A DNA stretch of 64,000 bases from Albibacterium profundi (GCF_042159835.1 NZ_JBBVGT010000002.1:1-64000); one strand, 5' to 3'. Positions 6,390-14,750 are shown, numbered from the stretch's first letter. Notes: generated by a model not told the origin, from the sequence alone. Translations and numbers: made by a program.

Positions 6390-7817
6390 ATGAGAAAGAA
6401 AATTGCTCTAGGTGGCTTGATGATGGTCGCCACAATGGTGCTGGCTGAACCTGCAATGGCGCAGGAGCTAAGTAGCAGCGGTGTTATGAATGATGTGCTC
6501 AAGCGTTTTCATGATGCTGCCGCAACATGGGGGCCAGCTATTGAGTCCGCTGCATCGCGTTTGTTCTGGACGCTGGTTGTGATTTCGATGGTCTGGACAT
6601 TCGGCATGATGGCTTTGCGCAAGGCCGACATTGGCGAGTTCTTCGCGGAGTTCGTTCGCTTCACGATCTTCACCGGCTTTTTCTGGTGGTTGCTGACGAA
6701 TGCGAACCAGGGCATGAATATCGCCGGTACGATTGTTCAGTCATTGCAAACTCTGGGCGCGCAGGCGGGGGGACTTTCCAATAGCAATCTTGGGCCCTCC
6801 AGCATCCTTGATCTTGGTTTCGAGTTATACAACCGCACAGTACAGGCCACCTCGGAGCTGGGATGGCGGCAGATGGCAACTGCTCTGGTCATGGAGCTAA
6901 TGGCCCTGGCTGTTTTGTTTGTCCTGGCGTTGATTGCGGTCAACCTGTTGCTGTTGCTCGCATCAGCCTGGATTCTGTTGTATGCCGGTGTGTTCTTCCT
7001 TGGCTTTGGTGGAAGTCGTTGGACTTCCGACATGGCGATCAATTACTACAAGACCGTGCTGGGCCTGGCCGCACAGCTTATGGCAATGGTGCTTCTGGTT
7101 GCGATTGGCAAAGAGTTCATCAATCACTACTACACGCAAATCAGCGAGAACATGGCATCCCAGGAACTGGCCGTGATGTTGGTTATATCGGTCATCTTGC
7201 TTTTCTTGGTCAACAAAGTTCCGCCGATGATTTCTGGTCTTGTGTCTGGTGGTGGTATTGGCGCAGCCGGTGGAATTGGAAACTTCGGTGCGGGTGCGGC
7301 AGTTGGGGCGGCGGTGACGGCGGCCAGTATGGCAACTGGCGGCGCTGCCCTGGCAGGTAAAGCGGTTATGGGTGCCGCAGCCGGTGCAGCCGGAGGTGCA
7401 AGTGCACTCCAAGCGGCTTTTCAGAAAGCATCAGCGAGTATGGAAACCGGCGGTGACATGTCCAGCATGGGGTCAGTTGTCAGCAGTGGCGGAAACGGTG
7501 GTGGTGAAGCGGGTACTGCTGGCAGTAGCCCATTCGCCCAAGCGGCTGGCTTTGGTGACAGCGGCAGTAGCTCAAGCGGTGGCGGCTTTGCCAAGGCCGC
7601 GAAGCTGGCCACAGGCACGGCCTCCGAGTTAGCCAAGGGTGTCGGCTCTCAAGTGAAGCAGGGATTCCAGGAGCGAGTGAGCGAAACCACAGGCGGAAAA
7701 CTGGCTGCTTCGATACGCGAAAGCATGGAGCCGAAAGAAGCAAGCCAATCTGGCCAGTTCGAGGGCAATAGCTTGGGCGCCGATTCTGGCCCAGATAGTA
7801 ACGAAGTCAGGAGTTAG
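6390..7817 (+). CDS. trbL: TrbL/VirB6-type inner-membrane conjugation protein
   Basis: A 475-aa polytopic membrane protein of the P-type TrbL (VirB6-like) family, part of the inner-membrane channel. It has a signal-like N-terminus ending AEPAMAQEL, TrbL-typical text around residues 20-90 (VMNDVLKRFHDAAATWGPAI), and several hydrophobic segments between about 45 and 280. A long Gly/Ala/Ser-rich cytoplasmic tail follows from about 280. ATG 6390 follows the trbK stop by 10 bp. The longer in-frame start at 6264 would overlap trbK and is rejected. No other T4SS genes are in the island. Confidence 0.85.
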   Translation: MRKKIALGGLMMVATMVLAEPAMAQELSSSGVMNDVLKRFHDAAATWGPAIESAASRLFWTLVVISMVWTFGMMALRKADIGEFFAEFVRFTIFTGFFWWLLTNANQGMNIAGTIVQSLQTLGAQAGGLSNSNLGPSSILDLGFELYNRTVQATSELGWRQMATALVMELMALAVLFVLALIAVNLLLLLASAWILLYAGVFFLGFGGSRWTSDMAINYYKTVLGLAAQLMAMVLLVAIGKEFINHYYTQISENMASQELAVMLVISVILLFLVNKVPPMISGLVSGGGIGAAGGIGNFGAGAAVGAAVTAASMATGGAALAGKAVMGAAAGAAGGASALQAAFQKASASMETGGDMSSMGSVVSSGGNGGGEAGTAGSSPFAQAAGFGDSGSSSSGGGFAKAAKLATGTASELAKGVGSQVKQGFQERVSETTGGKLAASIRESMEPKEASQSGQFEGNSLGADSGPDSNEVRS

Positions 7818-7821
7818 CACG

Positions 7822-8070
7822 ATGACGACATCAACATACATGGCCGCATTGGCGGCCCTGGATGAAGCGCCAAGGGAAGAAGTCAGCCAGGTATTTATTT
7901 CGCCGCTGGGTGATCAATCGACCGAGGTCGATGCAGAGACAGAAACAGCCGCTTTTGTATCACGGCCAGACCCTATGAGAGAGAGCGAAACTAAGCCGAT
8001 AAGTATTGAGGTTAATGGCGGCAGGAATGAGCGGTCAGCATTCGCGGAGGCGGCGGGGCTGTACCTGTAG
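7822..8070 (+). CDS. Hypothetical protein after trbL
   Basis: An 82-aa acidic protein with no recognised family, rich in Glu, Thr and Ala, without signal peptide or membrane segment. It begins 4 bp after trbL with AGGAG upstream and is probably cotranscribed. It sits where other P-type clusters carry small accessory trb genes, but I cannot equate it with any of them. Confidence 0.55.
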   Translation: MTTSTYMAALAALDEAPREEVSQVFISPLGDQSTEVDAETETAAFVSRPDPMRESETKPISIEVNGGRNERSAFAEAAGLYL

Positions 8071-8133
8071 GCGCACCGGGCTGGCCACAACCAGCCCGGC
8101 ACTTTCAATCAACACCTACTGGAGAGGTGAATT

Positions 8134-8358
8134 ATGACAACACAACATATTATCGAACCAGGGCAAGCAGTGCATCAAGCAGCGGCTATTCTTTCTTCTT
8201 TGGAGTACATCAACCAAGCGGAAGCGCGGAGCCTTGGGCCATTGGCCGAAGCCGTCGCTAATGCTTTTATGGTGGTGTACTACCAAGCTGAAACGGGCCG
8301 GGCGACACAGGCTGATTTTCAAGAAGCAATGAACGCCTTGCGCCAAGCGTGCAGCTAA
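8134..8358 (+). CDS. Hypothetical small protein ending the trb operon
   Basis: A 74-aa, mostly helical, Ala/Glu-rich soluble protein (HQAAAILSSLEYINQAEARSL...) with a good ribosome site (GGAGAGG, 8 bp upstream). It is the last gene before a strong terminator at 8368-8395, so it belongs to the trbJ operon. Family not recognised. Confidence 0.6.
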   Translation: MTTQHIIEPGQAVHQAAAILSSLEYINQAEARSLGPLAEAVANAFMVVYYQAETGRATQADFQEAMNALRQACS

Positions 8359-8367
8359 TGACGAAAG

Positions 8368-8395
8368 GGCGGCCACTCGAACTGGCCGCCTTTTT
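8368..8395 (+). terminator. Rho-independent terminator of the trb operon
   Basis: A perfect GGCGGCC (8368-8374)/GGCCGCC (8384-8390) stem with a 9-nt loop is followed by TTTTT. It lies 10 bp after the last plus-strand gene and just beyond the end of the convergent minus-strand gene cluster. Confidence 0.85.
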
Positions 8396-8598
8396 CAATC
8401 TTCACTGTTTGGCCATTCCCGACCCACAGACGGCGCATCCATCCATTCGCGTTCCTCCGGCGGCAGCGGGTAAGCCCCGGATGCTTCCGCGTCGGCCAGT
8501 AGTTCGGCCAGTGTGTAGCGCACCCGACCAGTGGAAACGGCGCGGGCCGGGTCGGCCTTCTCATGCAGCCTGTTCTCTAGGTTCTTTGGGTCTGTCAT
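8395..8598 (-). CDS. Small protein with PemI/MazE-like antitoxin tail
   Basis: A 67-aa product. Its C-terminal part, RVRYTLAELLADAE...EEREWMDAPSVGRE, resembles the toxin-binding tail of PemI/MazE-type antitoxins. The usual AbrB-fold DNA-binding N-terminus is absent, and no PemK/MazF toxin gene follows. Its ATG overlaps the stop of a 30-codon frame upstream (ATGA). It is either a decayed antitoxin or a small protein of unrelated role. Homology is judged by eye only. Confidence 0.45.
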   Translation of the reverse strand: MTDPKNLENRLHEKADPARAVSTGRVRYTLAELLADAEASGAYPLPPEEREWMDAPSVGREWPNSED

Positions 8599-8689
8599 CG
8601 GGCGACCTCAGCAAGCATGGATACTAGGTGTTCCAGGTCAGTGATCGAATGCGCCAGGAAGCGGCCGGCGCGGCAATCTGCAATCATTT
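8597..8689 (-). CDS. Very short hypothetical frame between acr3 and the PemI-like gene
   Basis: A 30-aa frame (MIADCRAGRFLAHSITDLEH...) reads from ATG 8689 to a TGA that overlaps the next ATG. GAGGAA lies directly before the start. Translational coupling makes it plausible as a remnant or leader, but there is no recognised family and it may be noise. Confidence 0.25.
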
Positions 8690-8712
8690 CCTCAGTTTTT
8701 TCCTACTCATGT

Positions 8713-9780
8713 TCAACCTCGTTCGTACCAGCTCTTCGAGCGATTCACCACGCGCACGACCAGCAGCATCACCGGCACTTCGACCAGGACGCCGACCACG
8801 GTTGCCAATGCAGCGCCGGAGTGCAGACCGAACAAGCTGATGGCGGCCGCCACGGCCAGCTCGAAGAAGTTGCTGGCACCGATCAGGGCCGAAGGACAGG
8901 CGACAGAGTGCTTTTCCCCCGCCCGCTTGTTCAGCCAGTAGGCTAACCCGGAATTGAAGAACACTTGAATCAAGATCGGCACGGCTAGCATGGCGATCAC
9001 TAACGGCTGCCGGATGATGGCCTCGCCCTGGAAGGCGAACAGTAGAACCAACGTCAGCAGCAGCGCGGCCATCGACCACGGCCCGATCTTCTGCATGGCC
9101 CGTTCAAAGGCGGCCTGTCCTTGCTTGAGCAGATGCCGCCGCAAGAGCTGCGCCAGGATCACCGGCACGATGATGTAGAGCACGACCGAAATCAGCAGCG
9201 TGTCCCAAGGCACCGAGATCGAGGACATGCCCAGCAGCAGGCCGACGATGGGCGCGAAGGCCACGATCATGATGGCGTCGTTCAGAGCCACTTGCGAGAG
9301 CGTGAAAAGCGGGTCGCCGTTGGTAAGGCGGCTCCACACGAACACCATTGCCGTGCAGGGCGCGGCGGCCAGCAAGATCAAGCCCGCGATGTAGCTGTCC
9401 AGTTGATCGGCCGGCAGGAACGGAGCGAACACTTGTCGGATGAACAGCCACCCCAGCAGGGCCATCGAGAATGGCTTGACGGCCCAATTCACGAACAGCG
9501 TGACGCCGATGCCGCGCCAATGCTCTTTGACCTGGTGCAGCGCCCCGAAGTCGATCTTGACCAGCATCGGGACGATCATTACCCAAATCAGCAGGCCCAC
9601 CGGCAAATTGACCTGGGCCACTTCCATGCGGCCTATGGCCTGGAACACGTCAGGAAGGCCCTGGCCGAGCGCAACACCGGCGACGATGCACAGGGCCACC
9701 CACAGCGTCAGGTAACGCTCGAAGCCGCTCATCGGGGCCTGGCGCGGCTTCGCGGCGATGGCCTGTGCGCCGGCGCTCAT
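8713..9780 (-). CDS. acr3: ACR3-family arsenite efflux permease
   Basis: A 355-aa arsenite [As(III)]/H+ antiporter of the ACR3 (BASS superfamily) type, with about ten transmembrane segments. It has the conserved AAPCTAMVFVWSRLTNGDP motif, which includes the Cys needed for arsenite transport, and ALNDAIMIVAFAP in the following helix. It is the last gene of the minus-strand operon arsR-arsH-arsC-acr3 and overlaps arsC by 4 nt. It exports the arsenite made by ArsC. Confidence 0.95.
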   Translation of the reverse strand: MSAGAQAIAAKPRQAPMSGFERYLTLWVALCIVAGVALGQGLPDVFQAIGRMEVAQVNLPVGLLIWVMIVPMLVKIDFGALHQVKEHWRGIGVTLFVNWAVKPFSMALLGWLFIRQVFAPFLPADQLDSYIAGLILLAAAPCTAMVFVWSRLTNGDPLFTLSQVALNDAIMIVAFAPIVGLLLGMSSISVPWDTLLISVVLYIIVPVILAQLLRRHLLKQGQAAFERAMQKIGPWSMAALLLTLVLLFAFQGEAIIRQPLVIAMLAVPILIQVFFNSGLAYWLNKRAGEKHSVACPSALIGASNFFELAVAAAISLFGLHSGAALATVVGVLVEVPVMLLVVRVVNRSKSWYERG

Positions 9781-10283
9781 GCTTCCTGCTCGGTCTTGCC
9801 GATGTTCGCCAGCTCGCGCTTGATGGCCGTCTGGTCAAGCATTTTGAGAGGCAGATTCACGAACAGGCGGACGCGGTTCATCATGTGCCGGAAGGTTTGT
9901 TCGAAGGCCCGGCGCTTCTCGGCGTCAGTGCCTTCGACGGCGGCCGGGTCTTCAAATCCCCAATGCGCCGAGATCGGCTGACCAGGCCACACCGGACACA
10001 TTTCGCCGGCGGCGTTGTCGCAGACGGTGATGATGAAGTCCATCTTCGGTGCGTCGGGCGTGGCGTACTCGTCCCAGCTCTTGCTGCGCAGATTCTCGGT
10101 CGGGTAATTCACCGACTCCACCTTTTCGACGGCGAAGGGATTGACCTTGCCGGTTGGGTGACTGCCGGCGCTGTAGGCGCGGAAGCGCCCTTGCCCCATC
10201 GTGTTGATGAGAGCTTCGGCCATGATGCTGCGCGCCGAATTGCCGGTGCAGAGGATGAGGACGTTATAGATTCTTTCGGTCAT
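9777..10283 (-). CDS. arsC: Arsenate reductase, LMW-phosphatase type
   Basis: A 168-aa enzyme that reduces arsenate to arsenite. The N-terminal P-loop CTGNSARS (residues 12-19) is the Cys-x5-Arg-Ser active site of low-molecular-weight tyrosine-phosphatase-like ArsC, and a second Cys lies in TVCDNA. The C-terminal [14 protein letters not shown] segment is typical of the longer, proteobacterial group. ATGA overlaps join it to arsH upstream and acr3 downstream. Confidence 0.93.
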   Translation of the reverse strand: MTERIYNVLILCTGNSARSIMAEALINTMGQGRFRAYSAGSHPTGKVNPFAVEKVESVNYPTENLRSKSWDEYATPDAPKMDFIITVCDNAAGEMCPVWPGQPISAHWGFEDPAAVEGTDAEKRRAFEQTFRHMMNRVRLFVNLPLKMLDQTAIKRELANIGKTEQEA

Positions 10284-11047
10284 GATGTTTCGCTTTCTGG
10301 TAGTGGCTGGGGAGCAATGGCGATGGATGAAAGATCGGTGGCCTCGTCGATGACGTGGCCGGCCGCTTTCCGTTCGGAATAGCGGTCTGTCAGTGCTTCA
10401 CGGTGCGGCCGTACCAGCGCCGTGAAGCGCACCAGTTCTTCCATCACATCGGCTATTCGGTCGTAGTACGGCGAGGGCTTCATGCGGCCCGCCGCGTCGA
10501 ACTCTTGGAACGCTTTGGCGATACTCGACTGGTTCGGAATGGTGAACATTCGCATCCAGCGGCCGAGCAGACGCAAGGTGTTCACGGCGTTGAAGCTCTG
10601 CGAGCCGCCGGATACCTGCATCACGGCCAGGGTGCGGCCTTGGGTCGGCCGGATGCCGGCCATTTCAAGCGGCAGATGGTCAATCTGCGCCTTCATGACA
10701 CTGGTAATCTGACCGTGGCGTTCCGGGCTGCACCAGACTTGTCCCTCTGACCACTCGGACAGGGCGCGCAGCTCCTTGACGGCCGGGTGATCGTCGCTTT
10801 GCACTTGATCGGGCAACGGCAAATCGGACGGGTCGAAGATGCGTGTTTCTGCGCCAAAGAATTGCAGCAGCCGGGCCGCTTCCTCGACGGCCAGCCGTGA
10901 GAACGAGCGGGCGCGCAGCGAGCCATACAGCAGCAGGATACGCACCGGCGGGGCGTCGGGTGCCAGCCCGAGCGCCGGGCGCTCGATGGCAAAGGATTTG
11001 TCCAAAGCGGGCAAAGAATCGGGGTCGGAAAGATGGCGAAGTCTCAT
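10280..11047 (-). CDS. arsH: ArsH organoarsenical/NADPH-FMN oxidoreductase
   Basis: A 255-aa flavodoxin-fold NADPH-dependent FMN reductase of the ArsH family. ArsH proteins oxidise trivalent organoarsenicals and relieve oxidative stress. The FMN phosphate loop is [14 protein letters not shown], followed by the family segment [26 protein letters not shown] 11047 was chosen because it overlaps the arsR stop (ATGA) and begins [16 protein letters not shown], the usual N-terminus. A start 42 nt further upstream would run into arsR. Confidence 0.92.
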   Translation of the reverse strand: MRLRHLSDPDSLPALDKSFAIERPALGLAPDAPPVRILLLYGSLRARSFSRLAVEEAARLLQFFGAETRIFDPSDLPLPDQVQSDDHPAVKELRALSEWSEGQVWCSPERHGQITSVMKAQIDHLPLEMAGIRPTQGRTLAVMQVSGGSQSFNAVNTLRLLGRWMRMFTIPNQSSIAKAFQEFDAAGRMKPSPYYDRIADVMEELVRFTALVRPHREALTDRYSERKAAGHVIDEATDLSSIAIAPQPLPESETS

Positions 11048-11376
11048 GCCAACACCTTCCCGGCTTCCGTGGTGCAAGACAGGTTGCACACCTGGCCGCC
11101 GCAGCAGTTTTCCGTGAGAAAGGCCACCAGGTTAGTGGCCGTCGAAAAGTTCGCCTCGTAGATCACAAATCGGCCTTCTTGCCGCGACGTGACCATGCCG
11201 GCGTGTGCCAGCTCTTTCAGGTGGAAGGATAGCGAAGACGGCGGGATGCCGGCCGCTTCGCTGATTTTTCCGGCGGCCATGCCGGCGGGGCCGGCCTGGA
11301 CGAGAAGCCGGAACACCGCGAGGCGCGATTCTTGAGCGATGGCCGCCAGGGCGGCTACAGCATTTATCGTTTCCAT
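11044..11376 (-). CDS. arsR: ArsR-family arsenic-responsive repressor
   Basis: A 110-aa winged-helix repressor. [23 protein letters not shown] is the recognition helix region. As(III) would bind the C-terminal Cys cluster [13 protein letters not shown], unlike the alpha-3 CVC site of the E. coli R773 protein. First gene of arsR-arsH-arsC-acr3; it probably represses its own promoter just upstream. Confidence 0.93.
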   Translation of the reverse strand: METINAVAALAAIAQESRLAVFRLLVQAGPAGMAAGKISEAAGIPPSSLSFHLKELAHAGMVTSRQEGRFVIYEANFSTATNLVAFLTENCCGGQVCNLSCTTEAGKVLA

Positions 11377-11400
11377 GTTTCAATAATAGTCGAAATATGG
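11377..11400 (-). promoter_or_regulatory. ArsR operator/promoter region
   Basis: The 24 bp before arsR contain an imperfect dyad (minus strand ATATTTCGA...TTGAAAC) of the sort bound by ArsR repressors. It is the only control region available to the ars operon. Inferred from position and partial symmetry. Confidence 0.4.
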
Positions 11401-11411
11401 AGTGTGCTCAA

Positions 11412-11440
11412 TAGCTCATTTAAGCTGTAAAAATGAGCTA
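11412..11440. promoter_or_regulatory. Perfect 10-bp inverted repeat between arsR and resolvase
   Basis: TAGCTCATTT (11412-11421) and AAATGAGCTA (11431-11440) are exact complements across 9 bp. They lie in the 147-bp divergent region between arsR and the resolvase gene. This is the place for a res site or a shared operator, and I favour a resolvase subsite. Confidence 0.5.
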
Positions 11441-11523
11441 GGCGCATTTAGATCGATATGTGATAAATTGGCCTGCCAGTTTAAGATGGGTGCATTTGAG
11501 TATGCCCAAAGGAGCCCGCAAGT

Positions 11524-12261
11524 ATGCGCAGGACGAAGCCAGTAGCCGCGCCGATGGTGGCGCGGGTCTATCTGCGCGTCAGCACCGACGCGCAGGACTT
11601 GGAACGCCAAGAGGCGATCACTACGGCCGCGAAGGCCGCCGGCTACTACGTCGCCGGCATCTACCGTGAGAAGGCATCCGGCGCACGCGCCGACCGGCCT
11701 GAGCTGCTGCGCATGATCGGCGACCTACAGCCCGGCGAGGTGGTCATTGCCGAGAAGATCGACCGCATCAGCCGCCTACCTTTGCCCGAGGCCGAGCGCC
11801 TGGTGGCCTCGATACAGGCCAAAGGCGCACGCCTGGCCGTCCCTGGCGTGGTCGATCTATCCGACCTGGCGGCCGAGGCCCAGGGCGTCGCCAAGATCGT
11901 GCTGGAAGCCGTGCAGATCATGCTTTTTCGCCTGGCCTTGCAGATGGCCCGCGACGACTACGAGGACAGGCGCGAACGCCAGCGCCAAGGCATTGAGTTG
12001 GCCCGCCAGGCCGGGCGGTACAAGGGCCGCCGTGCTGATCCGAAGCGCCGCGCCCAAGTTGTCGCGCTGCGCAAGTCCGGCTACAGCATCAACAAGACCG
12101 CCGAGCTGGCCGGGTACAGTGCGGCCCAGGTGAAACGGATATGGGCCGAGGTCAGCCAGGCCGAAGCGAAGCAGCACGGCGCGTTCGTGGAGGACGCATT
12201 GACGGAAGCCGATGCCCTGGCCGCTGTCGGCCAGGATGAGCGCCAGGAGGAAAGGGCATGA
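11524..12261 (+). CDS. Serine recombinase (resolvase family)
   Basis: A 245-aa small serine recombinase. The N-terminal catalytic domain has the nucleophile Ser in VYLRVSTDAQDLERQ and conserved Arg in IDRISR. A C-terminal Hin-like helix-turn-helix follows (about 175-210, SGYSINKTAELAGYSAAQVKRIW). It is closer in style to plasmid ParA/multimer resolvases than to Tn3 TnpR, and probably resolves island or plasmid multimers. The upstream gap holds a perfect inverted repeat. It overlaps the next gene by 4 nt. Confidence 0.85.
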   Translation: MRRTKPVAAPMVARVYLRVSTDAQDLERQEAITTAAKAAGYYVAGIYREKASGARADRPELLRMIGDLQPGEVVIAEKIDRISRLPLPEAERLVASIQAKGARLAVPGVVDLSDLAAEAQGVAKIVLEAVQIMLFRLALQMARDDYEDRRERQRQGIELARQAGRYKGRRADPKRRAQVVALRKSGYSINKTAELAGYSAAQVKRIWAEVSQAEAKQHGAFVEDALTEADALAAVGQDERQEERA

Positions 12262-12482
12262 AGAAGCCGAACCAAGACGACGAGCCGTTTTTCATCACCG
12301 AGGAGATTGCGGCCGAAATGATCGCCGGCGGCTATGAGTTCGAGCTGCCGCCCATTCCTTGCACCATCCGCCTACGCGACGTGCTGGAGCGCATGACCGA
12401 TGCTGAGCTAGCATTGCAGCCGGGCGAGATCGCCGACCAGGAGCGTGAACGCTGCCGGCGCAAGCCGTGTTCAACCTCATGA
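12258..12482 (+). CDS. Hypothetical protein coupled to the resolvase
   Basis: A 74-aa soluble acidic protein (KKPNQDDEPFFITEEIAAEMIAGGYEFELPPIPCTIRLRDVLERM...) whose ATG overlaps the resolvase stop (ATGA). No family is recognised. Its last residues approach the attachment-like region at 12489, so the natural C-terminus could have been altered when that end formed. Confidence 0.55.
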   Translation: MKKPNQDDEPFFITEEIAAEMIAGGYEFELPPIPCTIRLRDVLERMTDAELALQPGEIADQERERCRRKPCSTS

Positions 12483-12488
12483 TCTGGT

Positions 12489-12581
12489 CATGGTATTTTT
12501 CATGGCACTGAGCCTGATAGTTCTTGCAAATTGTTGTCACTAAAGGGTTTTGTGTGCTTGTTTACAATCGAGTGGGAGTGA
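12489..12581. other. Second, internal attachment-like site
   Basis: CATGGTATTTTTCATGG (12489-12505) and a guaA-end-like core (12564-12581: ACA ATC GAG TGG GAG TGA, again T-I-E-W-E-stop) are 68 bp apart, exactly as at 321-413. The sequence between the two elements differs from that copy, so the conserved parts are probably integrase arm and core sites. The site marks a former island end, with ISCR2 joined to it. Confidence 0.65.
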
Positions 12582-14420
12582 CGGGCACTGGCTGGCAATG
12601 TCTAGCAACGGCAGGCATTTCGGCTGAGGGTAAAAGAACTTTCCGCTAAGCGATAGACTGTATGTAAACACAGTATTGCAAGGACGCGGAACATGCCTCA
12701 TGTGGCGGCCAGGACGGCCAGCCGGGATCGGGATACTGGTCGTTACCAGAGCCACCGACCCGAGCAAACCCTTCTCTATCAGATCGTTGACGAGTATTAC
12801 CCGGCATTCGCTGCGCTTATGGCAGAGCAGGGAAAGGAATTGCCGGGCTATGTGCAACGGGAATTTGAAGAATTTCTCCAATGCGGGCGGCTGGAGCATG
12901 GCTTTCTACGGGTTCGCTGCGAGTCTTGCCACGCCGAGCACCTGGTCGCTTTCAGCTGTAAGCGTCGCGGTTTCTGCCCGAGCTGTGGGGCGCGGCGGAT
13001 GGCCGAAAGTGCCGCCTTGCTGGTTGATGAAGTACTGCCTGAACAACCCATGCGTCAGTGGGTGTTGAGCTTCCCGTTTCAGCTGCGTTTCCTGTTTGCC
13101 AGCCGGCCCGAGATCATGGGGTGGGTGCTGGGCATCGTTTACCGCGTCATTGCCACGCACCTGGTCAAGAAAGCGGGCCATACCCACCAAGTGGCCAAGA
13201 CGGGCGCGGTCACCCTGATCCAGCGTTTTGGATCGGCGCTCAATCTGAATGTTCACTTCCACATGCTGTTTCTCGACGGTGTGTATGTCGAGCAATCCCA
13301 CGGCTCAGCGCGTTTCCGCTGGGTCAAGGCGCCGACCAGCCCAGAGCTCACCCAGCTGACGCACACCATCGCCCACCGGGTGGGTCGCTATCTGGAACGG
13401 CAAGGCCTGCTGGAACGGGATGTCGAAAACAGCTATCTGGCCTCGGATGCGGTGGATGACGACCCGATGACACCCCTGCTGGGGCACTCGATCACTTACC
13501 GTATCGCTGTCGGTTCACAGGCGGGGCGAAAGGTGTTCACTTTGCAAACTCTGCCGACCAGTGGTGATCCGTTCGGTGACGGGATTGGCAAGGTAGCCGG
13601 GTCCAGCCTGCACGCCGGCGTGGCGGCCAGGGCCGATGAACGCAAGAAGCTCGAACGGCTGTGCCGGTACATCAGCCGCCCGGCGGTATCCGAGAAGCGG
13701 CTGTCGTTAACACGAGGCGGCAACGTGCGCTACCAGCTCAAGACGCCGTACCGGGACGGCACCACGCACGTCATTTTCGAACCATTGGATTTCATTGCAA
13801 GGCTGGCCGCCCTGGTACCGAAGCCCAGAGTCAACCTAACCCGCTTCCACGGGGTGTTCGCACCCAACAGTCGGCACCGGGCGTTGGTCACGCCGGCAAA
13901 ACGGGGCAGGGGCAACAAGGTCAGGGTGGCTGATGAACCGGCAACACCAGCACAACGGCGAGCGTCGATGACATGGGCGCAACGGCTCAAGCGTGTTTTC
14001 AATATCGACATCGAGACCTGCAGCGGCTGCGGCGGCGCCATGAAAGTCATCGCCTGCATTGAAGACCCTATAGTGATCAAGCAGATCCTTGATCACCTGA
14101 AGCACAAAGCCGAAACCAGCGGGACCAGGGCGTTACCCGAAAGCCGGGCGCCACCGGCTGAGCTGCTCCTGGGTCTGTTTGACTGACGAGCCTGAAGGCC
14201 AACGATACCAATCAAAATGCTGCGTTCACAGCGCCGCGGCAGGGATCCGCCGTGCTGGTTGTCGGAAAAGGAGCCGCTAGTGGGAAAGAGGAGGGTAAAT
14301 TTTCAGCGTTGCTGGCTCCCCGTCAGCCGGATTGGGTTGCATCGCAGGGGTGTCGAAAGAGTCAACTGCGGTCCAAAGCTGTTGGACTTGGGTGAAAAGG
14401 GCGTTTATTCTTCCTATACG
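12582..14420 (+). mobile_element. ISCR2 (CR2, IS91-like rolling-circle element)
   Basis: The transposase gene is flanked on the right by the oriIS-like end GCGTTTATTCTTCCTATACG (14401-14420), which resembles the conserved ISCR origin. The left (terIS) limit is set near 12582 because that gives about 1.84 kb, the usual ISCR2 length, and because the internal attachment site ends there. ISCR elements move neighbouring DNA by rolling circle from oriIS, which explains the sul2-glmM segment beyond it. The left limit is approximate. Confidence 0.75.
12693..14186 (+). CDS. ISCR2 rolling-circle transposase
   Basis: A 497-aa IS91/ISCR-family HUH transposase. It has an N-terminal zinc-binding domain (CESCHAEH...CKRRGFCPSCGARR, about 75-107) and an HUH motif in NLNVHFHMLFLDG (about 187-199). 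The single catalytic Tyr is in RLCRYISRPA (about 323-332), and a second CSGCGG cluster lies near the C-terminus. Length and sequence agree with the ISVsa3/ISCR2 transposase as remembered. It appears intact. Confidence 0.93.
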   Translation: MPHVAARTASRDRDTGRYQSHRPEQTLLYQIVDEYYPAFAALMAEQGKELPGYVQREFEEFLQCGRLEHGFLRVRCESCHAEHLVAFSCKRRGFCPSCGARRMAESAALLVDEVLPEQPMRQWVLSFPFQLRFLFASRPEIMGWVLGIVYRVIATHLVKKAGHTHQVAKTGAVTLIQRFGSALNLNVHFHMLFLDGVYVEQSHGSARFRWVKAPTSPELTQLTHTIAHRVGRYLERQGLLERDVENSYLASDAVDDDPMTPLLGHSITYRIAVGSQAGRKVFTLQTLPTSGDPFGDGIGKVAGSSLHAGVAARADERKKLERLCRYISRPAVSEKRLSLTRGGNVRYQLKTPYRDGTTHVIFEPLDFIARLAALVPKPRVNLTRFHGVFAPNSRHRALVTPAKRGRGNKVRVADEPATPAQRRASMTWAQRLKRVFNIDIETCSGCGGAMKVIACIEDPIVIKQILDHLKHKAETSGTRALPESRAPPAELLLGLFD

Positions 14421-14664
14421 TTGTCGGCAGCGGGCCAAAAAGGAATACGTCCATGCCCATCGAGGTGAAACCGGCTGTGAGCGCGGGTTCAAGCATATAG
14501 CCCGACAGGCGCGTATCCTTGCCGATCACGACACGATGGCGGTGGTCACCGCGACGAAAGACACGGCCAGCCGCCATGCCGACGCGCAAGGCGGTTTCCG
14601 CCGTCATCGCGCCTTCGTTGGCTTTGCCACGAATACCGTCTGTGCCGAAATATTTGCGCACCAT
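14421..14664 (-). pseudogene. glmM: glmM fragment (phosphoglucosamine mutase N-terminus)
   Basis: The first 80 or so codons of glm[22 protein letters not shown] at the start and [17 protein letters not shown] are unmistakable. The catalytic Ser loop and the rest are missing. At 14421 the frame runs into the ISCR2 oriIS end and continues as nonsense (TYRKNKRP...). This truncated glmM downstream of sul2 is the standard sul2-ISCR2 junction and shows that sul2 came from a chromosomal folP-glmM pair. Non-functional. Confidence 0.9.
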
Positions 14665-14750
14665 AAGGTCGATTATCCTGTCGTCGGGTCGCCCTCAAAG
14701 GGGACATGCCTGCTGAACCGCGAATATAGAGAAATATCCCGAATGTGCAG

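Noticed and set aside
8349..8946. Several plus-strand frames opposite acr3 and the PemI-like gene
   Set aside because: They are shadows of GC-rich minus-strand genes with no independent start signals.
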